Under the pieces are notes generated by a model, which was given only the letters and a program-made list of their open reading frames with translations, did not search any database and was not told the DNA's origin. A stretch of 64,000 nucleotides of DNA from Paracoccaceae bacterium (GTDB lineage Bacteria; Pseudomonadota; Alphaproteobacteria; Rhodobacterales; Rhodobacteraceae): contig JAGRDY010000031.1 in NCBI GenBank assembly GCA_020446815.1, positions 1-64,000 on the forward strand. Reading direction: 5' to 3'. The position numbers and the translations under genes were made by a program. Positions 1-7,943 of this stretch are shown here, in pieces. Numbering within the stretch: the first letter of the stretch is position 1; the number at the start of each line of letters is the position of its first letter.

Positions 1-50
1 CTGAAATTACCTGCTTAGGGAATCACTCGACAGGGCGCAGGAACCTTCCT

Positions 51-81
51 AGCCTGCGAGGGTGTCAAACTCTGACAGGCT
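51..81. promoter_or_regulatory. Nested inverted repeats upstream of the WYL regulator
   Basis: TGTCA (63-67) and TGACA (73-77) form a perfect 5-base inverted repeat with a 5-base spacer. It sits inside a wider pair, AGCCTG (51-56) and CAGGCT (76-81). The inner repeat ends 18 bases before the ATG at 96. WYL/HTH regulators of defence loci often repress their own promoter through such palindromes, so an autoregulatory operator is a reasonable inference. No binding evidence is available. Confidence 0.4.
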
Positions 82-95
82 CGCTCGGTGCGCTT

Positions 96-1076
96 ATGTC
101 TTTCGCGAAAGCCCAGGATCTGATCCGTCTCGCTCAAATGGCAGCGACGCGGCGGTATGGCATCAGCCTTGAAGACATTTGCGCCGAATTCGACGTTTCA
201 CACCGAACAGCGCAGCGCATGACCGACGCTTTGGAAGAGACGTTCGGCAACGTCACGGCGGAAGACGGCGAGGACAGAAAACGTCGCTGGCGCCTCTCCG
301 ATCCGCACCTCGATCGGCTTCAGCTGCGCCAAGAGACCGGAGTCGAGGCGCTGGAGATTGCGGCACGCGGAGCCGAGACCGATGGACGTCTTCGGCACGC
401 ACAGGCTCTCACCGATCTTCGCGACGGGCTCCTCGCGCGGCTATCCTCACGCAGCGCAGCCCGCGTCGAAGCGGATGCCGAAGCGGTTCTGACGGCAATG
501 GGCCAGGTGACACGACCCGGTCCACACGTCAGCGTTTCGCCTGATATCCTCGACGCGATCATCGAGGCGCTGCGCGGGCCCTTTCGGCTACGCGTGCGCT
601 ACAATGCAGATAAAGAGACACGCGTTCTCGAGCCGCACGGCGTTCTGCTGGGTCATCGCACCTATCTTGCTGGTCGTGATCCAGCCAAGGCCGATGAGGT
701 GCGGAATTTCCGCATCGATCTCATTCGCGAGGCAACAACGCTCGACGAGAGCTTTGCGCTGAGGGAAGGGTTCACCATTGCGGACTATGCCGCGCAATCC
801 TTCGGCGTCTGGCAAGATCCGGAACAATATGGAGAGGTCGTCTGGCGTTTTGCGCCGGAGGCTTCCGACCGCGCAGCAGGGTTCAGGTTTCATCCAGATC
901 AGGTCCTCGAACCACAAAGTGACGGCAGCCTGGTCGTGCGCTTCCATGCGGCCGGATGGCTCGAAATGACTTGGCACCTCTACCAGTGGGGCGACAAGGT
1001 CGAGGTTGTTGCACCGGAAGGTTTACGCTCGATGGTGGATGGCTATCGCCGATCCGACTTCGGGGCGATGCCATGA
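96..1076 (+). CDS. WYL-domain helix-turn-helix transcriptional regulator
   Basis: A 326-residue DNA-binding regulator. Residues 1-70 form an HTH (ISLEDICAEFDVSHRTAQRMTD reads as DeoR-like recognition helices). A central WYL-type beta domain carries LEPHGVLLGHRTYLAGRDP in the middle third, followed by NFRIDLIREA. The last ~80 residues form the WCX-type tail. WYL proteins are ligand-sensing regulators, frequent as first genes of prokaryotic defence operons. The next gene starts 25 bases downstream on the same strand, so the two are probably co-transcribed. No convincing Shine-Dalgarno precedes the ATG at 96. The ligand and targets are unknown. Confidence 0.85.
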   Translation: MSFAKAQDLIRLAQMAATRRYGISLEDICAEFDVSHRTAQRMTDALEETFGNVTAEDGEDRKRRWRLSDPHLDRLQLRQETGVEALEIAARGAETDGRLRHAQALTDLRDGLLARLSSRSAARVEADAEAVLTAMGQVTRPGPHVSVSPDILDAIIEALRGPFRLRVRYNADKETRVLEPHGVLLGHRTYLAGRDPAKADEVRNFRIDLIREATTLDESFALREGFTIADYAAQSFGVWQDPEQYGEVVWRFAPEASDRAAGFRFHPDQVLEPQSDGSLVVRFHAAGWLEMTWHLYQWGDKVEVVAPEGLRSMVDGYRRSDFGAMP

Positions 1077-1101
1077 AAGCGATTTTCAAAGGAGATATTT
1101 G

Positions 1102-1767
1102 ATGGGCGGCAGTTTGAAATTCAGCGCGCTCAAGGAAAAACAGCGCGCCATTCGGGCCGGCTTCCCTGAAACGATGGGCCTGCGCGTCCACCGCGCCATC
1201 AGTTGGGTTGGCAGGTCCGAAGCCTGTGACGGGGACGACGACGCACGCTTCCTGTTTCTCTGGATTGCCTTCAATGCGGCCTATGCCGATGAGCGCGAGT
1301 TCCAGTCGATCGCACCGGGTGAACGCGCGGCCTTTCTGGATTTCTTCGGCAAGCTTGTCGCGCTGGACAAGGAGAAGAAGGTCTACAAGGCTTTGTGGCA
1401 AAGGTTCACCGGCCCTGTCCGGCTGCTCATGGACAACCGGTTCGTGTTCAATCCGTTTTGGCAGCACCACAATGGGATCGATGGGTATGAAGACTGGGAG
1501 GCGCGTTTCAACACCTCCGTCCGATCCTTCACCCAAGCATTTCAGGCCGGGGATACCGCACGCGTCCTCAGCTTTGTTTTCGACCGCCTATACGTCTTGC
1601 GCAACCAACTCATCCATGGCGGCGCAACCTGGAATAGCGGTGTGAACAGAGCGCAAGTTCGAGATGGCGCGACCATTCTGGCGTTTCTACTCCCCGTCTT
1701 TGTCGACCTGATGATGGACAACCCGGAACAGGACTGGGGGAAGCCATTTTATCCAGTCGTCGACTAG
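1102..1767 (+). CDS. HEPN-like protein of unknown function
   Basis: A 221-residue, mostly helical protein with no close named family that I recognise. Residues 167-172 read R-N-Q-L-I-H, the R-x4-H signature of HEPN RNases, near the end of a helical bundle (from about FLFLWIAFNAAYA at 50). HEPN proteins commonly act as toxic or antiviral RNases. That activity here is inference from the motif and from its place between a WYL regulator and a nuclease-helicase. The start at 1102 is chosen because AAAGGAGAT lies just upstream; an in-frame ATG at 1006 lies inside the regulator gene and is rejected. The reading frame stays open after the TAG stop for some distance without obvious meaning. Confidence 0.6.
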   Translation: MGGSLKFSALKEKQRAIRAGFPETMGLRVHRAISWVGRSEACDGDDDARFLFLWIAFNAAYADEREFQSIAPGERAAFLDFFGKLVALDKEKKVYKALWQRFTGPVRLLMDNRFVFNPFWQHHNGIDGYEDWEARFNTSVRSFTQAFQAGDTARVLSFVFDRLYVLRNQLIHGGATWNSGVNRAQVRDGATILAFLLPVFVDLMMDNPEQDWGKPFYPVVD

Positions 1768-1964
1768 GATTTTGCGCTGGGCAACATTGTTGCGCCAGAT
1801 GCCGCAGTTGCTGTTTCCTGCCCTAACTGTGACAAGAAGCTTTCCAATCATTGCAGCCGTATCTGTTTCAAGGTCCCTCGAAGGCACACGAACCTTGCGT
1901 TTCAAGCCGGAAGAAGATCGACGACACATCAGACTGAAAGACCATCTCGGACCAATCGCTCGCA

Positions 1965-3062
1965 ATGCATGAACCTTCAGACAAACTTCTCAAGCGGTGC
2001 GTTTCGGTCGACATCGAGGTGGATCCCAAGACCGCTCGGATCTTTGCCTTTGCGGCGGTTCAGCGTGGCGAAACGCCTCCGATCCTGTCCCGAAAAGGCG
2101 ATTTGGAAGGCGCTCTTGATCGGTTGGAAGCGGCGGTGGCCAACAACGATCATCTCATCGGTCACAACATTCTGCGGCACGATCTGCCCCACCTCGCGGC
2201 AGCGCGGCCGCGCTTGGCGATGCTCTTCGGCGCGCCGATCGACACATTGTGGCTCAACCCGCTGGCCTTTCCGCGCAACCCATACCACCACCTCGTCAAG
2301 CACTACCATGATGGCCGCCTGCAAGCGGGACATGTGAACAACCCGGAACTCGATGCGCGGTTGGTGTTTCAGGTGCTGGAAAACCAGCTCAACGCATTCC
2401 ACGATCTCCAAAGGGCTGAACCTGACGCGCTGACCGCCTATCATTTTCTGGCCACGCGGCAGGAAGCTTCGGCCGGGTTTGATGCCGTGTTCAGTCTTGT
2501 CCGTTCCGCCCCGGTTCCCTCGGGGCGAGCGGCAGAAGATGCGATCCGGCGCCTCCTGTCAGGCCGTGCATGTAGCCGGCGCATCGAGCAGACGCTGGGG
2601 CGTTTGGCAAGTCCGCAGCTCGGCTGGCCGATGGCCTATGCCCTCTCATGGATTTCGGTGGCTGGCGGGGAGTCCGTGATGCCGCCATGGGTGCGCATGC
2701 AGTTCCGCGAGGCCGCGCTCATCGTGCGCCATCTGCGTGATACGGCCTGCGACAGCCCCGACTGTGCCTGGTGCCGCGAGAAGAATGATCCCAAACGCGC
2801 GCTCTCGCGCTGGTTCGGTTTTGAGGCGTTCCGCCGTCAGCCCGTGGATGACATGGGCCGCCCCTTGCAGGAACGGATCGTCGACGAGGCGATGCACGGA
2901 CAAAGCATCCTCGGCATCCTACCCACCGGCACCGGGAAATCGGTCTGCTATCAGATCCCGGCTCTCTCCAAATTTGACAAGACCGGGGCGCTGACCCGCA
3001 ACGTCGAATTTGCGCGCAACGCGCAGAACCTGCTCCAGTTCCTGAGGTGGAGGTTGGTTTGA
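1965..3062 (+). pseudogene. RecQ-type helicase with N-terminal DEDD exonuclease, truncated after Walker A
   Basis: The N-terminal part of a large exonuclease-helicase. Residues 12-20 carry an Asp-x-Glu (SVDIEVDP), then HNILRHDLPHL and NNPELDARLV supply the further Asp residues of a DEDD 3'-5' exonuclease. A linker follows with a C-x4-C-x2-C cluster (TACDSPDCAWCREK), then helicase motif I, GILPTGTGKSVCYQIP, with the Walker A Lys-Ser at about 325-326. Homology stops after KTGALT, at base ~2996. The remaining ~20 codons are antisense to a neighbouring gene fragment. All later helicase motifs, including DEAH, are gone, so the gene cannot make an active helicase. An isolated exonuclease domain could still be made. 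The family assignment is secure; its role as a defence effector is inference. Confidence 0.75.
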
Positions 3063-3437
3063 GAGTGTAGGCGGCGGTCCAACCCAGATCTGCGACGTTT
3101 CACGGAGGCCGGTGCCTTGCGGCGCTTCTGCCACGCGGGCTAGCCAAGATGGGTTCGCCTTTAGCCAGCGGAACACTGCGTCTTCTAGGGACATCTGATA
3201 ATTAAATGCCGGTTTGTATCCGGGGATCCAATCTTCGCCGAGCCCGATCAGAACCGCGCTGATGTTTTGGTGTTTGAACTCGACCGATCCTTCGGACCGA
3301 TTGTTCAGCAGAGGCAAGAGTGCGCCACGGTGCTCAGCCTCGCTATAGTGGCGCCCGGAAATATCGTCAGCGAGCATCGCGAATTAGTCCGCGACAATCA
3401 GATCGTTCTCGATGTCCGTCCACGTCCCGTTCGACAT
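2997..3437 (-). pseudogene. DUF3883-type protein, N-terminal part only, with internal stop
   Basis: Read from ATG 3437, the frame gives MSNGTWTDIENDLIVAD, then a TAA at 3386-3384, then FAMLADDISGRHYSEAEH and about 120 more family-typical residues (SVEFKHQNISAVL, WIPGYKPAFNYQ, WVGPPPTLSN, VARKFDVAG). In intact relatives I know, the stop position is Tyr and the protein continues into a nuclease-like DUF3883 domain. Here homology ends at about 2997, where the sequence joins the truncated helicase tail to tail. An internal ATG at 3377 could restart translation, but the functional domain is absent. It looks like two independent disabling events, a nonsense change and a deletion. Confidence 0.7.
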
Positions 3438-3473
3438 GCCGCCAGGCTAAAGTTGAGAAGTCCTTTTGTCATC

Positions 3474-3703
3474 AAGGCTTTCAGGTGCCCGCGGTCGATC
3501 GACACCTCCGCTTCGGATATGCGTCAGTACTCGCTGAGCAGGTCGCAGCCTTTCGGAGAGACATACTCCTACCCGAGTTTCACGATCTGATCGCGTTTTG
3601 CGACTATGAGGCGTACACAGACATCCTCGATGCGGCAAAAGATCATGATGCTGCGCAACTCTCTGAATTCCTTCGAGAACGCATTCGCCGAGTTGTCGGA
3701 TGA
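3474..3703 (+). pseudogene. Orphan C-terminal fragment of an unidentified protein
   Basis: The plus frame ending at 3703 carries a natural-looking, mixed-charge stretch (for example VLAEQVAAFRRDILLPEFHD and LSEFLRERIRRVVG) with no start codon or upstream domain of its own. I infer the 3' end of a gene whose front was removed, with the junction somewhere near 3440-3475 next to the start of the DUF3883 relic. I do not recognise the family. It could be a chance frame, since the opposite strand is also open, but its composition is better than that of the shadow. Confidence 0.3.
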
Positions 3704-3918
3704 CGCGACACGACATGGCTCGCATCAGCTTCGAAATGACACAAAGTCAAGTCCGGCGCCTGTTGCCCCAACTGAATACCGTATCGCGCCAAATGCCAAA
3801 CAGAGACTCGGGCCGTTTTGGGCGACTATTTCGCCTGCAATTTCAAGTCTCTAGGGGGTATCGGGCCATGCAAACCGCGGAAATCACGACGCGATGCCAG
3901 AGGAATAAAATCGTTTAA
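3700..3918 (+). CDS. Small hypothetical protein, possibly a relic
   Basis: A 72-residue frame starts with ATG overlapping the TGA of the preceding fragment by 4 bases, which is typical of coupled genes. It is basic and rich in Arg and Gln (MARISFEMTQSQVRRLLPQL near the start) with no recognised domain. The surrounding DNA is clearly poorer in GC than the rest of the window, as expected for acquired or decaying sequence. It may not be translated. Confidence 0.25.
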   Translation: MTRHDMARISFEMTQSQVRRLLPQLNTVSRQMPNRDSGRFGRLFRLQFQVSRGYRAMQTAEITTRCQRNKIV

Positions 3919-3936
3919 AATCAATTGCTTATATGG

Positions 3937-4013
3937 TGGCGGCCCCTGAAGGATTCGAACCCTCGGCCGTCCGCTTAGAAGGCGGATGCTCTATCCAGCT
4001 GAGCTAAGGGGCC
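3937..4013 (-). tRNA. tRNA-Arg (anticodon TCT), CCA encoded
   Basis: On the minus strand the acceptor arm GGCCCCT (4013-4007) pairs with AGGGGCC (3947-3941), followed by discriminator G and an encoded CCA (3939-3937). The D-loop (TAGCTCAGCTGGATAGAGCA), anticodon loop CTTCTAA with TCT, and T-loop GGTTCGAATCC are all present. It is 77 nt including CCA. The 3' end faces the decayed island at 1-3936, the usual side for integrase-driven insertion. I found no second copy of the tRNA end inside the window to act as the other attachment site. Confidence 0.95.
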
Positions 4014-4086
4014 ACGGTTTGAGGTTTAAACGTCGCAGTCGGTTTGGACAAGCCGCTAAGCCTCTGGCCAAGTCTCCGTTTTGGCC

Positions 4087-4234
4087 TCAAGGCAGTCGCC
4101 GCGCCGCGATCCGGTACAGAAGCGGCTTCGCGGGTCGATCTTCAAGATAGGGGCGCATGGACGCCGTAAAGGCGAGCGTATCGAAACGCACCAAGTCCGG
4201 CGCGTCGTAGCCAGTGCCGTTCGACATGTGGCAG
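4087..4234 (-). pseudogene. C-terminal remnant of an unidentified minus-strand gene
   Basis: The minus frame ending in TGA at 4087 reads like genuine protein for about 47 codons (APDLVRFDTLAFTASMRPYL, then ...YRIAARRLP). Upstream of about 4234 it becomes antisense to the Wzc-like fragment. The 5' part is therefore missing. I cannot name the family. The arrangement suggests a deletion that removed the heads of two divergent genes. Confidence 0.35.
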
Positions 4235-6193
4235 GGTAGGATGAGGGTTCTTTTCGCCTTTGAAAAACGCATTGTGGTGAACCTCGAACAGGTTGTGATC
4301 AACCCGAGTTTCAACGAGGATTCGCTACAAAACCAGATCGAGATATTGCGGTCGACCAAGCTCATCGAAAATGTCATTGCCAAGCTGAAGCTGGACCGCA
4401 GCGCCATATTCAACCCGCTGCTCGTCGAGCCCGAGGACAACATCCTGACGCGGATCTCGGGCTGGCTAACCATTCCGCCCGAGATTGCCGATTTTCTTAC
4501 CGGTATCGGTATCTTGAAACCGCCGCCTCCTGCACCGGATGCCACCGCAGTTGCCGAAAGGAACCGGATCGCCATTGACAACAACGTGCTGGACGGGCTT
4601 TCGCTCAACCCGATCCGTGGCTCAAAGGTGATACAGATTTCATATCTTTCGCCCGATCCGGATCTTTCGGCGCGCATCACCAATGCGATCGCCGAGCAGT
4701 ACATCATCGATCAGCTCGATTCAAAGCTCGACGCGACCCGGACGGCAACCAACTGGCTGAGCACGCGCGTCGACGAACTGAAGGATCGCGTTGAACAGGC
4801 GGAATCGGCCGTGGAGACCGCGCGCGCCGAGCAATCGATCAAGACCGGACAAAGCCTGGAAATCACGCAACAACAACTGAAGGAACTGAACGCCTCATTG
4901 AGCGTGATGCGCAACGATACCTTGGCCGCGGGCGCGGCCTATGACCGGCTTCGCTCGGCGGTCGAGCAGGGCAAGGATTTCGGCGCGATCGAGGAATTCC
5001 GCCAGTCGAATATGATTCAGTCATACCGCGAACAGTTGGCGCAACTGGAGTCGCAAAAGATTGCTCTCGAAGCAACCATCCCGTCTACCCACCCGACCCT
5101 TGTCCGCCTCAACCGGCAGATTGAAGAGTTGAACAACAACATCAACGATGAGGCAAAGCGCGTCGTCGCGGCTGCGCAGTCCACCTGGGTGGCCGCGCAG
5201 GAGCAGGAAAAGAGCATCGCCGAAGAGGTGAGGCGGCTCGAGTCGCTGATGCTCCAGCAGTCGCGCAATGAAATCCAGATCCGCCAACTGGAGCGTGAAG
5301 CCCAGGCCAGCCGTGTGCTTTATGAAAATTTCCTGTCGCGGCTGAAGGAAACGACCCAGCAAGAGGATCTTCAGAGCGCCGATGCCCGTGTGCTATCGCC
5401 CGCCGAAAGGCCGCTTTACCCGGAGTCGCAGGCCAAGAAACGCACAATTGCACTGGCGCTTGTCATCGGTGTGTTGCTTGGCGGTGGCATCGTTTTTCTG
5501 CATGACCGGCTCAACAACAGTTTCCGCTCGCCCATGCAGGTCGAGGAACTGACCGGCCTGAAGGTCATCGGGACGATCCCGGCGATAGGTCGGCGCATGC
5601 ATCGGCACGACGTGATCCGCACCTTCAAGGATGCTCCGAAATCGGCGCTGGCCGAGTCGGTCCGCAATTTGCGCACCTCGATCCTTTTCTCGAATGTCGA
5701 CAATCCGCCCAAGGTGGTCATGTTCACCTCTTCGGTCCCGCGCGAGGCCAAGTCGACGACCTCGACGCTGATCGCCATACCCAGTCGGCAAATGGGCAAA
5801 TCGGCGATCATCGTCGACTGCGACCTGCGGCTTCCGACGCTGGCCGGATTGCTTGATGCGAATGACGACAAACCGGGCCTTCTGTCAGTCGTCGAAGGTG
5901 GCGCCACACTCGCGGAGGCGATCCATGAAGAAAAGGAGACGGGCCTTCACGTCCTCATGACGAAGGCATCCGAACCCCGATCGAACATCAACGCCGCCGA
6001 TATCCTGTCATCGAAGCGGTTCGAGAAGCTGATCAGCGAACTGCGCGAAATCTACGATCTCGTGATCCTCGATACCCCCCCGGCGCTGGTTGTGGCCGAT
6101 GGCCGTTGCCCCGCGAGCGGCATCGTGGCGCTGTCGCGCAGAACATCCACCCGTCCCGGCAGCCCAAAGTGCCAAAGCCACCTCTTGGGTTGA
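4214..6193 (+). pseudogene. Wzc/GumC-type polysaccharide co-polymerase and tyrosine autokinase, truncated at both ends
   Basis: The recognisable part runs from about 4256 (VVNLEQVVINPSF) through a long periplasmic coiled coil (codons ~170-390), a GNVR-like segment and a transmembrane helix (IALALVIGVLLGGGIVFL). It ends in a BY-kinase domain with Walker A' (SAIIVDCDLRLP) and Walker B (LVILDTPPALVVAD). These proteins span the inner membrane and set polysaccharide chain length. The first transmembrane helix and the start of the Wzz domain are missing. The Walker A loop reads VPREAKSTT, with Ala where Gly is normal. After Walker B (~6108) the sequence leaves the family, and the Tyr-rich tail is absent. 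It is most likely non-functional. It lies apart from the glycan genes beyond 53 kb. Confidence 0.75.
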
Positions 6194-6197
6194 AAGC

Positions 6198-7559
6198 TCA
6201 ATCGAGCCCGGCACCCTCGGCGTTCAGGGCCGCGCGTACGTCTTCGCCGCTGACGTCGCGAAACCTCATCGCATTGCGCAGAACCATGTCGGCCGCGACG
6301 GCGGCGGCGTGACCGTAACCGAAGCACTGTGCGGTCACGCGCGCGGAGGCAAGCGCCTCGTGCTCGGCACTGAGGCAGCGTCCGGCCACGATGATGTTCT
6401 CGCCGGTTTCGGGAACCAGCGTGCCGTAGGGGATTTCGTAGAAATCGTCGAGCAGCCACTCGACCCGCGGCTTGGCGCCGGAATGCAGCTCGATCGGCCA
6501 CGGGCAGCGGACCACCCCGTCACGGTGCTTGCGCCGCTCGACCACGTCGGCATTTTCGAGCCGCTTGACGCCGACGACCGACCGGGTCTGGCGGATGCCG
6601 ACCTCGACGCCGGTATCGTTGACGAAACTGTCCTCGCATCCCGGCACCCTGTCTTTCAGGAACCGGGCGTATTCGCGCACCTGGTGGCGCGCGACGAGTT
6701 CCGCCTCGGTGTGATCGGCGGGGTCGGTGACATCCAGATCGCGGCCGTCCCGGCCGAGGATACGGGTTGCGTTGACCAGCAACTCGTTGGGACGGGAGGT
6801 TGAGAATATCCATATCTTCTTGCGCGGTAACTGGTAGCGTCCCGAGTTATCCGCCGCGATCAGCGCCTCCACGACATGTTCGGGGCTGATGGTGTTCTCG
6901 CCCCAGTATCCCAGGAAGCGATCGACATCGACGTTGCCCAGCCGAAAGATCATGGTCGGGTTCTGCATCACGCCGTTGCGGCCCCTGGTCGTCGCCCAGC
7001 CGGCGCGGTGCACGACATCGGCGTCGCCGCTGGCGTCCACCACCACCCGGGCCTCGATCCGGGCCAGCCCCGACTTCGTATCGACAATCAGCCCGCGCAC
7101 CGTATCGCCATCCCGCAGGACGCCGACGACCTGCGTGTGAAAGAGAATCTCGACGCCCGCGCCGGTAAGAAAGTCATCCGCCGTTTCGCGCCACACAAGC
7201 GGATCATGCGTGACCGTCCAGGTCTTGCCGTAGCGCTGGGGCTCGGTCAGGCCGCCCCTGGATGCGAGGCGCGCGCGGAACTCGTCGGCAAAGCCGAAGA
7301 CCACCTGTTCGGGCCGGTTGGTGTGTCGTTCGCTCGAAAGGAACAGCCCGCAGACCGTGCCCGACATGCCGGCCACCGCGCCGCCGCCGCAAAAGCCGTA
7401 GCGTTCGATCAGCAGGGTCCGGTGGCCCTTGCGCGCGAGGTTGGTGGCAGCCGATACCCCCGCAGCACCGCCCCCGGCGACCACTGCATCGACCGCAACG
7501 AGCAGCGGCAGCGCATGTTCATCGAGCACGTTGCGACTGGCATAGCGGTCTTCGGGCAT
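6198..7559 (-). CDS. FAD-dependent oxidoreductase (FAD_oxidored family)
   Basis: A 453-residue flavoprotein. Near the N-terminus lie the Rossmann glycines AVVAGGGAAGVSAATNLARKG and, just after, RYGFCGGGAVAG, a Cys-Gly loop common in this family. A further dinucleotide-binding segment is VVVDASGDADVVHRAG, and the C-terminus has the family motif IIVAGRCLSAEHEALASAR. Substrates in the family are diverse small organic molecules and often unknown. The gene ends five bases from the scarred Wzc relic, while its own C-terminus looks complete. Its 5' side faces a 384-base gap and then the MttB-like gene on the same strand, which suggests a shared catabolic role. Confidence 0.75.
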   Translation of the reverse strand: MPEDRYASRNVLDEHALPLLVAVDAVVAGGGAAGVSAATNLARKGHRTLLIERYGFCGGGAVAGMSGTVCGLFLSSERHTNRPEQVVFGFADEFRARLASRGGLTEPQRYGKTWTVTHDPLVWRETADDFLTGAGVEILFHTQVVGVLRDGDTVRGLIVDTKSGLARIEARVVVDASGDADVVHRAGWATTRGRNGVMQNPTMIFRLGNVDVDRFLGYWGENTISPEHVVEALIAADNSGRYQLPRKKIWIFSTSRPNELLVNATRILGRDGRDLDVTDPADHTEAELVARHQVREYARFLKDRVPGCEDSFVNDTGVEVGIRQTRSVVGVKRLENADVVERRKHRDGVVRCPWPIELHSGAKPRVEWLLDDFYEIPYGTLVPETGENIIVAGRCLSAEHEALASARVTAQCFGYGHAAAVAADMVLRNAMRFRDVSGEDVRAALNAEGAGLD

Positions 7560-7943
7560 GACGATCCTTTAGAGGGTAAGATCGGATTATACTGGGCGAT
7601 ATATCAGGTGGTAAGGGTTAATCAAAGACCTCTACATGACTGTCGGCCTTGGGTATTCTCAAAGTGGGTCATCGCTTGCCTTCAAGGCATGACGGCGGGG
7701 TATGGCGGTGCCGAGCTGCTCGGGAACATTGGCGACGGCGTCCAGAGCGGCAGGGTCGCCGCCGTCGTCGGGTAGAGCGGTGGCAAAGTCGCCACGGGCC
7801 AGATGATCACCGAGGTGTTTGAAGCCTTTCCTGTTTTCGATGCCGGCGATCGAATTTCGGCTGGCTGACAGCGCTTCGGGAACGGTGTGCCACCGAAACG
7901 GGCGCAAAACTGCGGCGCGGCCGCCCCTACGCGCCGATGGCTT
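7560..7943. other. 384-base intergenic stretch
   Basis: This gap separates two minus-strand genes. The part next to the oxidoreductase start (7561-7640) is AT-richer and probably contains its promoter. The part from about 7660 to 7900 is open in two minus frames (for example ENRKGFKHLGDHLARGDFAT), but I see no family, start signal or repeats. No terminator hairpin with a T-run is evident. Confidence 0.4.

Noticed and set aside
1768-1964. In-frame continuation of the HEPN-like gene with a CPNC...C-x3-C pattern
   Set aside because: It lies after a clean TAG with no start or ribosome site, and the Cys pattern is too short to call a zinc finger.
6109-6193. Possible programmed frameshift at the end of the Wzc-like gene
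   Set aside because: None of the three frames after 6109 continues the kinase family, so a deletion fits better than a frameshift.
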